Assembly: GCA_021841725.1 (NCBI GenBank)
Contig: JAKCEC010000064.1
Coordinates: 1 to 7,348 of the forward strand
Source of the DNA: Actinomycetes bacterium
GTDB lineage: Bacteria; Actinomycetota; Acidimicrobiia; Acidimicrobiales; RAAP-2
Direction of reading: 5' to 3'
DNA: 7,348 nt
The notes under the pieces were generated by a model. That model saw only the letters and a program-made list of their open reading frames with translations. It was not told the origin of the DNA and searched no databases. Positions within the stretch are counted from its first letter, which is position 1, and each line of letters starts with the position of its first letter. Of the stretch, positions 1 to 5,516 are shown one piece after another. The position numbers and the translations under genes were made by a program.

Positions 1-96
1 GACGCGACCACGGCGGGGTGCGAGGTCGTCGCGAGAATTCCGGAAGGGGGGTGCGGTTCGCGGGCCGGCGCTACGCGACGGCGGACGATGCGTTGA
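1..96 (+). CDS. possible 3' end of an unidentified rightward gene
   Basis: Frame 1 is open from the window edge to a TGA at 94-96 and encodes about 31 residues, including the stretch GCEVVARIPEGG. A Gly-x-x-Val-x-Ala-Arg-Ile-Pro pattern resembles the last beta strand of histidine-kinase ATPase domains, but the fragment is far too short to assign. Third positions are mostly G or C, as in a real gene here, and the stop lies right at the start of a strong hairpin. Both facts fit a gene end. It could equally be non-coding; frames 2 and 3 are also open for some distance. Confidence 0.25.
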   Translation, partial: DATTAGCEVVARIPEGGCGSRAGATRRRTMR

Positions 97-125
97 ACAC
101 CGGGCGCAACGCCCGGCCCCGTGTT
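96..125. terminator. hairpin, candidate bidirectional terminator
   Basis: A perfect 7-bp stem (CCGGGCG at 100-106, CGCCCGG at 110-116) closes a CAA triloop. An outer AACAC (96-100) and GTGTT (121-125) can also pair around an internal bulge. It lies about 40 bases past the stop of the leftward DUF4232 gene and directly after the possible rightward gene end at 96, so it could terminate both. There is no clear U-tract on either side, which is common in high-GC actinobacteria but lowers certainty. Confidence 0.4.
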
Positions 126-165
126 AACGCGCGCGTCCCTCGTCGGTGCTCACCGGCGCGCGGAG

Positions 166-717
166 TCACCCGGCTCGCGGCGGCGCACCGACGCCCCCGG
201 CGCCGAGTGAGAGCAGTCGCGTCGTGGTGCTGGCACGGCGCGTGCACACGGAGATCTTTAGTGGTACCAGGGTCGGTGCGACGAAGGGCGCGAGCGAGAC
301 CAGGACGGCGAACGCCGTGCGGGCACGACAGCCATTGGCCGGGTAGTTGGACGATTCCACGACGCCGAAGGCGTCACTCACCGCGTGCGCGGTCCCCACG
401 ATGAGGCGGGCCGGCATCTCGCCCATCGAGGCGTTACGGGCCGCGGGTCCCACGGGGGCACGGCTGTGCCCGCGACCCCCCACCACGGGCTGGACCTGGG
501 GTACTCCCCAGAGTGCGCACGCGGGACCATGGTTCGTGAAGATCAGGGGGTAGTAGCTCGTGCCCGCGGTGCCCTGGGGGGCGCCCGCGCGGACGCTGAG
601 GTGCGAACTCACGCAGTTCTGGACTACGACCGCGCCGGCGGGGGCGGCCGTGAAGGCGCCGACGACCACCGCGCAGGACACGAGGGTTGCACTAATCAAT
701 GAACGTATCGCCGCCAT
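166..717 (-). CDS. secreted DUF4232 domain protein
   Basis: This 183-residue protein has no known function. The N-terminus looks like a Sec signal peptide: Arg5, a hydrophobic core at about 7-24, and a likely cleavage site after Ala-Gly-Ala (27-29). The mature part matches the actinobacterial DUF4232 pattern: an opening Cys35 with nearby LSV, then AGTSYYPLIFTN (51-62), Cys67, and WGVPQVQPV (70-78). Four cysteines remain after cleavage (35, 67, 130, 158) and could form two disulfides in a beta-sandwich exported domain. The C-terminal ~25 residues (Thr/Ser/Gly/Ala rich, ending APPRAG) look unstructured. The ATG start is supported by an AAGGGA Shine-Dalgarno on the minus strand (723-728), 5 bases upstream. 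It lies 57 bp downstream of the dehydrogenase on the same strand, so co-transcription is possible; only small hairpins (745-756, 757-766) lie between. Family call fairly sure, role unknown. Confidence 0.8.
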   Translation of the reverse strand: MAAIRSLISATLVSCAVVVGAFTAAPAGAVVVQNCVSSHLSVRAGAPQGTAGTSYYPLIFTNHGPACALWGVPQVQPVVGGRGHSRAPVGPAARNASMGEMPARLIVGTAHAVSDAFGVVESSNYPANGCRARTAFAVLVSLAPFVAPTLVPLKISVCTRRASTTTRLLSLGAGGVGAPPRAG

Positions 718-774
718 AGCCGTCCCTTCGTGTTGCGCGCCGCCGTCGCGTGCGACGTGGTTCCACCGCCGAGG

Positions 775-1815
775 CTAGAAGGTGGCGGCGTCGATCACAA
801 ACCGGTACTTCACGTCGCTCGCCACCGTGCGCTCCCACGCCTGGTTGATGTACTCCGCGCCGATGACCTCGACCTGGGACGTGATGTTGTGTTCGCCGCA
901 GAAGTCCATCATCTCCTGGAGCTCGCTTAGTCCCCCGATCTGAGAACCGCTCAGCGAGCGGCGCTCGGCCAGGAGAAGTTCCTGATGAACTTGGATGGGT
1001 ACTCCCGAGAGACCGACGATCACCAGTGCTCCGTCGAGGGCCAGCAACTTCAGGTAGGGGTTGAGGTCGAGATCGGCCGACGTGGCGTTGATGATGAGGT
1101 CGTAGCGGATCGCGTGGTCCGCCAGCGCGGCCGCGTCCGAGGTGACCACGAAGTGATCGGCGCCCAGGGCCCGCGCGTCGTCGGCCTTGGCGGCGGAGTG
1201 CGAAAAGACCGTGGTGTCGGCGCCCAGGGCGTGGGCGAATTGCACCCCCATGTGTCCGAGCCCTCCGAGTCCGATGATGGCCACTTTCTTGCCCGGACCC
1301 GCGCCCCAGTGACGCAGCGGCGAGTAGAGGGTGATGCCCGCGCACAAGAGGGGCGCGGCCCCGGCGGGGTCGAGCGACTCGGCGACGTGCACCGCGTACT
1401 CCTCGTCCACCACGAAGTAATTCGAGTAGCCCCCGAAGGCGATGGTGGTGGCGTCGCGCTCGTAGCCGTTGTAGGTGGGCGTCATGCCCTCGGTGCAGTA
1501 TTGCTGGAGGCCGGCCCGGCAGCGCTCGCAGCGGCGACACGAGTCGACGAACACGCCCACGCCGATGCGTTGGCCCACCGCGAATCGCGTAACGTCCGGA
1601 CCCACTTCGCGGACGACGCCGATGATCTCGTGTCCGGGCACCATGGGGAACAGGGAGCCCCCCCACTCCTCGCGGGCCTGGTGAATGTCGGAGTGGCAGA
1701 TGCCCGCGTACAGCACGTCGAAGGCGACGTCGTGGGGACGTAGGTCGCGCCGGTCGAATTCGAAGGGGACGAGGTCGGTGTGGGCCGCTGTCGCGACGTA
1801 GCCACGGGTATTCAT
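775..1815 (-). CDS. zinc-dependent NADP-type alcohol dehydrogenase / aldehyde reductase (YahK/CAD-like)
   Basis: This 346-residue cytosolic medium-chain dehydrogenase should interconvert aldehydes and primary alcohols using NAD(P)(H). The GroES-like N-terminal domain carries the catalytic zinc set: Cys40 in GICHSD, His62-Glu63 in PGHE, and Cys158 in LLCAGIT. The structural zinc site is Cys93, Cys96, Cys99 and Cys107. The Rossmann domain has GLGGLGHM at 182-189. The next strand ends in Ser205-His-Ser rather than an acidic residue, which favours NADP(H) over NAD(H). From memory, the sequence follows E. coli YahK closely throughout (SPLRHW at 165-170; near C-terminal KYRFVID), and the length is normal, so the gene looks intact. 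The ATG is preceded by a strong GAGGAG on the minus strand (1822-1827), six bases away. It is divergent from the hydrolase gene. The physiological substrate cannot be read from sequence; broad aldehyde reduction or detoxification is the usual role of close relatives. Confidence 0.95.
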   Translation of the reverse strand: MNTRGYVATAAHTDLVPFEFDRRDLRPHDVAFDVLYAGICHSDIHQAREEWGGSLFPMVPGHEIIGVVREVGPDVTRFAVGQRIGVGVFVDSCRRCERCRAGLQQYCTEGMTPTYNGYERDATTIAFGGYSNYFVVDEEYAVHVAESLDPAGAAPLLCAGITLYSPLRHWGAGPGKKVAIIGLGGLGHMGVQFAHALGADTTVFSHSAAKADDARALGADHFVVTSDAAALADHAIRYDLIINATSADLDLNPYLKLLALDGALVIVGLSGVPIQVHQELLLAERRSLSGSQIGGLSELQEMMDFCGEHNITSQVEVIGAEYINQAWERTVASDVKYRFVIDAATF

Positions 1816-1911
1816 GGGGAACTCCTCAAGGGGGGACGGTAACTCTCCCCGTCACGATAGTCACCACCGTCGCGGGCTCGACCAATAGAGTGGCCCGGGG
1901 GTCGGTGAACG
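1816..1911. promoter_or_regulatory. divergent intergenic region between dehydrogenase and hydrolase
   Basis: These 96 bases separate two divergent genes, so promoters for both should lie here. For the rightward hydrolase, TAGAGT at 1886-1891 fits a -10 consensus (TAnnnT) and would put the transcript start about 12-14 bases before the ATG; I see no convincing -35. For the leftward dehydrogenase, the minus strand reads TATCGT at 1854-1859, again without a clear -35. GTCAC occurs twice as a direct repeat (1851-1855, 1860-1864) flanking GATA and could be a regulator half-site pair. Promoter presence is inferred from layout; the exact elements are weakly supported. Confidence 0.35.
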
Positions 1912-2865
1912 ATGGGTGTCTCGTACGAGCAGTACTTTCGACGCGGCGACGCGGCGGACGTGTGGTCGGGGGGCGTGCACGTCCTCGCGATCACCACGCC
2001 GTGCGGAGAGTTCTCCGTGTGGACGAAACGAACGGGGCGCAACCCCGCCGTGGCCCTGCTCCTGCTGCACGGTGGGCCCGGGGCGACGCACGAGTACTTC
2101 ACGGCCGCCGACTCGTTCCTGCCGGCCGCGGGCGTCGAGTACCACTACTACGACCAGCTCGGCTCGGGCCACTCCAGCGTTCCCGATGAGCCGGCGCTCT
2201 GGACGATTGAACGATTCGTGGATGAGGTCGAACAGGTCCGACGCGGCCTCGGTCTCGGGCCGGAGAATTTCTTCCTCCTGGGTCACTCGTGGGGCGGCGT
2301 GCTGGCCATCGAATACGCCCTGCGCTACCCGCAGAACCTCAAGGGGCTCATCATCTCGAACATGATGTCGAGTATTGCGGCCTACAACGAGTACGCGGCG
2401 AATGTCTTGATGCCACCGATGGACCAAGAGAAGTTAGCTCAAATCAGGGACTTCGAGACGCGCGGCCTCACGGACGATCCGCGCTACGAGGAACTGCTGA
2501 TGGAGCAACACTACGTCCACCACGTGTTGCGACGACCCGTCGAGCAGTGGCCCGAACCCGTGGTGCGCTCGTTCGCTCGGATCAACAAGAAGATCTACGT
2601 GCCCCTGCAGGGGCCGAGCGAGTTGGGGGCGAGTGGCCTGTTGCTCGACTGGGATCGTACAGGCGACCTTCATCGCATCACCGTGCCGACGCTGGTGATT
2701 GGTGCCGAGTACGACACCATGGACCCCGCCTACCTACGACTGATGGCCGACGAAGTGGCCGCGGGTGAGTATTGGCACTGCCCCCGCGGATCCCACATGG
2801 CGATGTACGACGATCAAGAGACCTACTTCGAGGGTCTGATCTCGTTTCTGCACCGCCACGCGTAA
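1912..2865 (+). CDS. proline iminopeptidase-type alpha/beta hydrolase (peptidase family S33)
   Basis: This 317-residue alpha/beta-hydrolase probably removes an N-terminal proline or other residue from small peptides or amino-acid amides in the cytosol. Landmarks in order are the oxyanion-loop motif HGGPG (53-57); YYDQLGSGHS (79-88), typical of proline-specific peptidases; the nucleophile elbow GHSWGG with Ser126; a cap containing LQGPSEL and LLLDWDRT before the core resumes; VIGAEYDTMDP with acid Asp268; and His295 in GSHM. The triad Ser126-Asp268-His295 is complete. The pattern resembles the Bacillus coagulans-type proline iminopeptidase subfamily, and the length is normal. The 3'-flank and neighbours give no pathway. 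The ATG has only a weak GGTGA (1904-1908) three bases upstream, so translation may start on a near-leaderless transcript. No signal peptide is visible. Substrate choice among prolyl peptides, other amino-acid amides and esters is open. Confidence 0.93.
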   Translation: MGVSYEQYFRRGDAADVWSGGVHVLAITTPCGEFSVWTKRTGRNPAVALLLLHGGPGATHEYFTAADSFLPAAGVEYHYYDQLGSGHSSVPDEPALWTIERFVDEVEQVRRGLGLGPENFFLLGHSWGGVLAIEYALRYPQNLKGLIISNMMSSIAAYNEYAANVLMPPMDQEKLAQIRDFETRGLTDDPRYEELLMEQHYVHHVLRRPVEQWPEPVVRSFARINKKIYVPLQGPSELGASGLLLDWDRTGDLHRITVPTLVIGAEYDTMDPAYLRLMADEVAAGEYWHCPRGSHMAMYDDQETYFEGLISFLHRHA

Positions 2866-2923
2866 CCAAGATGACACACGACGTAACCGGGTTGAAATAT
2901 AGGGCTTAGTAGGGTTGGGGGTT
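2866..2923 (+). promoter_or_regulatory. possible promoter before the mannosyltransferase pair
   Basis: This 58-base gap is visibly richer in A and T than its surroundings around 2891-2911. TATAGG at 2898-2903 could be a -10 element, placing a transcript start near 2910, within about 5-15 bases of the candidate start codons. No well-spaced -35 is visible (ATGACA at 2871-2876 is 21 bases away). I see no terminator hairpin for the upstream hydrolase, so read-through is also possible. Confidence 0.22.
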
Positions 2924-4075
2924 GTGCAGACCCCCGCTTCGTCGATGACGACCACCCTGGTCGCGTCGCCGCGGCGCGCAGCGGCGCGAGCCGTCCTGGT
3001 CGCGTCGGCGCCGGCTCTGGCGATCTACGCGGCGTCGCGGGTCTTCGTCCTCGGCCTCTTGTCGGTGGTCGCGCGGGTGCGCCACCAGGCCCTGGGGCAC
3101 TACCTCACGCGCTGGGATTCGCACTGGTACATCCAAATCGCTCGCCACGGCTACGCCCACGCGATCCCGCGTGGTCACGGCAACGCGGCGCAGGTCAACC
3201 TTGGATTCTTCCCCCTCCTCCCGACGCTCATTCGCGTCGCCCACTGGTGCACGAACCTGAGTTACCCCGCGGCGGGCGAATTCGTCACGTTCGTCGCGGG
3301 CGCACTCGCCGCCGTCGGGGTGTGGTGGATGGTGCACGACGTCTTCGACACGACGATCGCCACGCGAGCGACCGCCCTGGTGTTCTTCTCCCCGGCCGCC
3401 GGGGTCTTGAGTTTCGTCTACACCGAGGGCCTCATCATCGCCCTGGCGTCGTTCACCATGCTGGCCCTGCACCGTCAGCGCTGGGTCTTGGCCGGTGTCA
3501 TCGCGGCGCTGGCCACCGCGTGCGATCCGGTGGCGAGCGCCATCGTGGTGCCCTGCGCGGTGGCCGCCTACACCGCGTGGCGCTCGAGCCGCGACGCGCG
3601 CGCCTGGTGGGCGCCGGTGCTGGCCCCGGCGGGGATCGCTACCTTCTTCGTGTACCTCTGGCTGCACACGGGTTCGCCCCTCAGCTGGTACCTGGCCCAA
3701 CGCGCCGGTTGGCAAGCGGGCCCCATGGGTACGGGCGTGTTCTACGCGCTGTACCGCGTCGCCCTCAACGGGGTCAACGACCTCAACTCCCTCGCCAAGA
3801 CCGTCGCCCTCGTCGCGGCGGTGGTCATGGTGGTCCTGTGGCGACGCATTCGGCCACCGCTGACGTGGAGCGCTTACGCCGGTGCGGTCCTGCTCTTCGG
3901 CGCCCTCTCGCCCATTGTGGGTATCTCGCCACGGCTGTTGTTGCGGGGCTTCCCGCTGTTCGCCGTCGCGGCCGCGAGCGTCACCCGACCACGCTTCCTC
4001 GTTCTCGTGACCTTGTCGGCCCTGGCGATGGGCGTGTTGACCGTCGCCTCGACGACGCTCGCCTGGACCCCGTAG
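2924..4075 (+). CDS. PIG-V-like multipass membrane mannosyltransferase (GT-C fold)
   Basis: This protein has about 383 residues and many hydrophobic segments, the first at about 24-52 and the last at the C-terminus. It resembles bacterial relatives of PIG-V, the GPI mannosyltransferase 2 family, which transfer mannose from polyprenyl-phosphate-mannose on the outer face of the membrane. Diagnostic features, numbered from GTG 2924, are RWDSHWYIQIARHGY (63-77), with Asp65 the likely catalytic acid in the first outer loop; FFPLLP (95-100); FVYTEGL around Glu168; and the C-terminal PRLLLRGFP (336-344). Where relatives usually have a T-R-P turn, this one has Cys200-Asp-Pro. The start is uncertain. 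GTG 2924 has AGGG nine bases upstream; TTG 2915 and ATG 2945 are alternatives, and the ATG would remove seven residues without harming the first membrane segment. It is followed without a gap by a GT87 gene. Sugar and acceptor are inferred from family only. Confidence 0.82.
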   Translation: MQTPASSMTTTLVASPRRAAARAVLVASAPALAIYAASRVFVLGLLSVVARVRHQALGHYLTRWDSHWYIQIARHGYAHAIPRGHGNAAQVNLGFFPLLPTLIRVAHWCTNLSYPAAGEFVTFVAGALAAVGVWWMVHDVFDTTIATRATALVFFSPAAGVLSFVYTEGLIIALASFTMLALHRQRWVLAGVIAALATACDPVASAIVVPCAVAAYTAWRSSRDARAWWAPVLAPAGIATFFVYLWLHTGSPLSWYLAQRAGWQAGPMGTGVFYALYRVALNGVNDLNSLAKTVALVAAVVMVVLWRRIRPPLTWSAYAGAVLLFGALSPIVGISPRLLLRGFPLFAVAAASVTRPRFLVLVTLSALAMGVLTVASTTLAWTP

Positions 4076-5310
4076 TGCCCGCGACGTGGCGTCTACGCAC
4101 CGACGATGCGCGGATCTCGCCACCGAGCGCCCGACCGACCTGGCGGTTCCCCCAGCGGCTCCTGGCGGGGGCGTCACTGGCGGTGGCCGTGATCGGGTCC
4201 CTCAGGTGGACCTACCACCGCCGCCAGGTGGACCTCGAGGTGTACCTGATGGGTGCGCGCCACCTGAGCAGCCCCCAGCTCTACGCGCTCTCGTTGCCCG
4301 GGGTGCACCTGCCCTTTACCTACCCTCCCTTTTCGACGCTCTTCTTCTGGCCCCTCACGCTGGTGCCCACCGGCGTGGCCCTGGTGCTGTGGTCGCTGGT
4401 GAACCTGGCGTCCCTGGGCGCCATCGTGGCGGTGACGGCCCTGTCGGTACACCCCGAACGGCGCGCGCACGGAAGTGGCGTCCCCTGGGGGATGGTCGCC
4501 CTGTTACTGGGGCCGGCGGTGCTGCTCGAGCCCGTGATGCTCGACCTGAGTTTCGGCCAGATCAATCTCGTACTCGTCGCGCTCGTGCTGATCGACGCGA
4601 CGACGAGGCTCCAGGTGGGCGCGCGAACGCTGCCGCGGGGCGTCGGCGTGGGACTGGCGTCGGCCATCAAATTGGTGCCACTGATCTTTGTACCCTTTCT
4701 TCTCGTGACGCGCCAGTTTCGAGCGGCCGCGACCGCCCTGGTGACAATGGCCCTGGCGACGGGGGCGGCCTTCGCGATCAACCCGTCGGCGTCGGTGGCT
4801 TTTTGGACTCGCTACGTCAACGACCAGTCACGCATCGGGGTCGTCACCTACGTCTCCAATCAGAGTCTGGAGGGGACCCTGGACCGCGTCACGCACCACC
4901 TCTGGTCGGCCCCGTCGATCATGACGCTCCAAGCCCTCACCGCGGGCGTGGGTCTGGCGCTGGGCTGGTGGGCGTGGCGAACATCGTCGACGTTGCTCGC
5001 GGTACTCGTCGTGGCCGACGCGGGGTTGCTGGCGTCGCCCATCTCGTGGGCGCACCACATGGTCTGGATCGTGCCGGTCCTGATGTGGCTGTGGTGGGGG
5101 AGCGACCGACCGCGCACGGCCCGTTGGTGGGCGGTGGGTGGCGCCGCACTTTTTTACGTGGCGCCCATGTGGATGGTGGCGCACGGTCCGCCCTTCGACA
5201 CGCACGAACACGGCTGGGTGCTCGTCGTCGCCAACAGCTTCACCCTGGCCGCCGTGGTGATGCTCGCCGGCGTGACCTTCAGCCTGCGACGGCGCTCGCG
5301 TCACGCTTGA
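4075..5310 (+). CDS. GT87/DUF2029 polyprenol-phosphate-mannose-dependent mannosyltransferase
   Basis: This protein has 411 residues, roughly ten membrane segments and the hallmarks of GT87 alpha-1,2-mannosyltransferases (PimE-like group), which elongate envelope mannolipids or glycans with mannose from polyprenyl phosphate. Motifs in order are VDLEVYLMGA (52-61), with Asp53 the probable catalytic base in the first outer loop; FTYPPFSTLFFWP (81-93); FGQIN (160-164); ASAIKLVP (195-202); and SPISWAHH (321-328). The start is GTG 4075, whose first base is the last base of the preceding TAG stop. The frame is open far upstream, but that part lies inside the PIG-V-like gene and is a shadow. The 1-base overlap implies translational coupling. 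The N-terminal ~30 residues are polar and basic, probably cytosolic. The family call is strong; the actual acceptor (phosphatidylinositol mannoside, lipomannan, another lipid or a glycoprotein) cannot be told here. Confidence 0.88.
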   Translation: MPATWRLRTDDARISPPSARPTWRFPQRLLAGASLAVAVIGSLRWTYHRRQVDLEVYLMGARHLSSPQLYALSLPGVHLPFTYPPFSTLFFWPLTLVPTGVALVLWSLVNLASLGAIVAVTALSVHPERRAHGSGVPWGMVALLLGPAVLLEPVMLDLSFGQINLVLVALVLIDATTRLQVGARTLPRGVGVGLASAIKLVPLIFVPFLLVTRQFRAAATALVTMALATGAAFAINPSASVAFWTRYVNDQSRIGVVTYVSNQSLEGTLDRVTHHLWSAPSIMTLQALTAGVGLALGWWAWRTSSTLLAVLVVADAGLLASPISWAHHMVWIVPVLMWLWWGSDRPRTARWWAVGGAALFYVAPMWMVAHGPPFDTHEHGWVLVVANSFTLAAVVMLAGVTFSLRRRSRHA

Positions 5311-5352
5311 GGGGAACGAAGGCTTCGTCTCCGTCGGGGCGGTTCCTGCACG

Positions 5353-5382
5353 CGGCGCCCGTGTCACCTGACGAGGGTGCCG
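5353..5382 (+). terminator. weak candidate terminator after the mannosyltransferases
   Basis: CGGCGCCC (5353-5360) can pair with GGGTGCCG (5375-5382), including one G-U pair, around a 14-base loop. It lies 43 bases past the GT87 stop and before the cysI promoter region, where a terminator is expected. There is no U-tract and the loop is long, so this is tentative. A smaller hairpin (ACGAA 5316-5320, TTCGT 5324-5328) sits closer to the stop. Confidence 0.25.
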
Positions 5383-5424
5383 GTCGTGGCGTCCTCGCGG
5401 ATCGCCGTGACCTCGCGCTCCCTG

Positions 5425-5448
5425 AAAAGACAAAAAATTTGTCCTTTT
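5425..5448. promoter_or_regulatory. inverted repeat upstream of cysI (distal site), candidate operator
   Basis: GACAAA (5429-5434) and TTTGTC (5438-5443) form a perfect 6-bp inverted repeat around AAA. Outer AAAA (5425-5428) and TTTT (5445-5448) extend the symmetry if one extra C (5444) is skipped. It lies at the left edge of an A/T-rich island (43 of 59 bases are A or T over 5425-5483) in a GC-rich genome, about 30 bp upstream of the putative -10. Position and symmetry suggest binding of a dimeric regulator, as activator or second repressor site. The protein is not identifiable from this window. Confidence 0.45.
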
Positions 5449-5459
5449 CGAATCATGAC

Positions 5460-5483
5460 TAATCCACTAAGATTTAGTGATTA
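5460..5483. promoter_or_regulatory. inverted repeat overlapping the cysI -10, candidate operator
   Basis: CACTAA (5465-5470) and TTAGTG (5474-5479) are a perfect 6-bp inverted repeat around GAT. TAAT (5460-5463) and ATTA (5480-5483) extend it with one skipped C (5464). The left arm and centre contain the putative -10 hexamer, the layout expected for a repressor that blocks polymerase. ACTAA also recurs as a direct repeat at 5458-5462 and 5466-5470. I cannot assign a regulator family with confidence. Confidence 0.5.
5468..5473 (+). promoter_or_regulatory. cysI: putative -10 element of the cysI-cobA operon
   Basis: TAAGAT matches the -10 consensus at four of six positions, including the key T1, A2 and T6. 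It would give a transcript start near 5480 and a leader of roughly 37 bases, too short for a riboswitch. At 17 bp spacing the -35 position reads TTTTCG (5445-5450), a poor match, so an activator or alternative sigma factor may be needed. Confidence 0.45.
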
Positions 5484-5501
5484 AGCGCTCAGGTCGGTCG
5501 C

Positions 5502-5509
5502 GGAGGGAG
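5502..5509 (+). promoter_or_regulatory. cysI: ribosome binding site deciding the cysI GTG start
   Basis: GGAGGGAG is a strong Shine-Dalgarno sequence that ends seven bases before GTG 5517. It is the only good one nearby and fixes the start of the sulfite reductase. Confidence 0.75.
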
Positions 5510-5516
5510 CAATATT

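Noticed and set aside
673..684. Lipobox (Leu-Val-Ser-Cys15) in the DUF4232 protein, suggesting a lipoprotein
   Set aside because: The cysteine lies very early, inside the hydrophobic core that continues to about residue 24. A signal peptidase I site after Ala29 fits better.
745..766. Two small hairpins (GTCGC/GCGAC and GTGG/CCAC) between the dehydrogenase and DUF4232 genes as a terminator
   Set aside because: Stems of only 5 and 4 bp with 2-base loops and no U-tract; too weak to claim.
692..1666. 324-residue minus-strand frame overlapping the alcohol dehydrogenase
   Set aside because: Arg-rich shadow; the 775-1815 frame holds both zinc sites and the Rossmann motif.
3247..4074. Long in-frame upstream extension of the GT87 gene
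   Set aside because: This part overlaps the PIG-V-like gene in another frame and translates to Arg/Gly-rich nonsense. Real homology starts just after GTG 4075, which also abuts the upstream stop.
2906..4177. 423-residue open frame antisense to the PIG-V-like gene
   Set aside because: Highly charged low-complexity translation with no domain; a shadow of high third-position GC on the coding strand.
4086..5462. 458-residue forward frame overlapping the GT87 gene
   Set aside because: Pro/Arg/Gly-rich translation with no membrane segments or motifs, while the frame ending at 5310 shows all GT87 motifs.
5311..5516. SAM-type riboswitch ahead of the sulfur operon
   Set aside because: I see none of the conserved SAM riboswitch core sequences, and the probable transcript start near 5480 leaves only a ~37-base leader.
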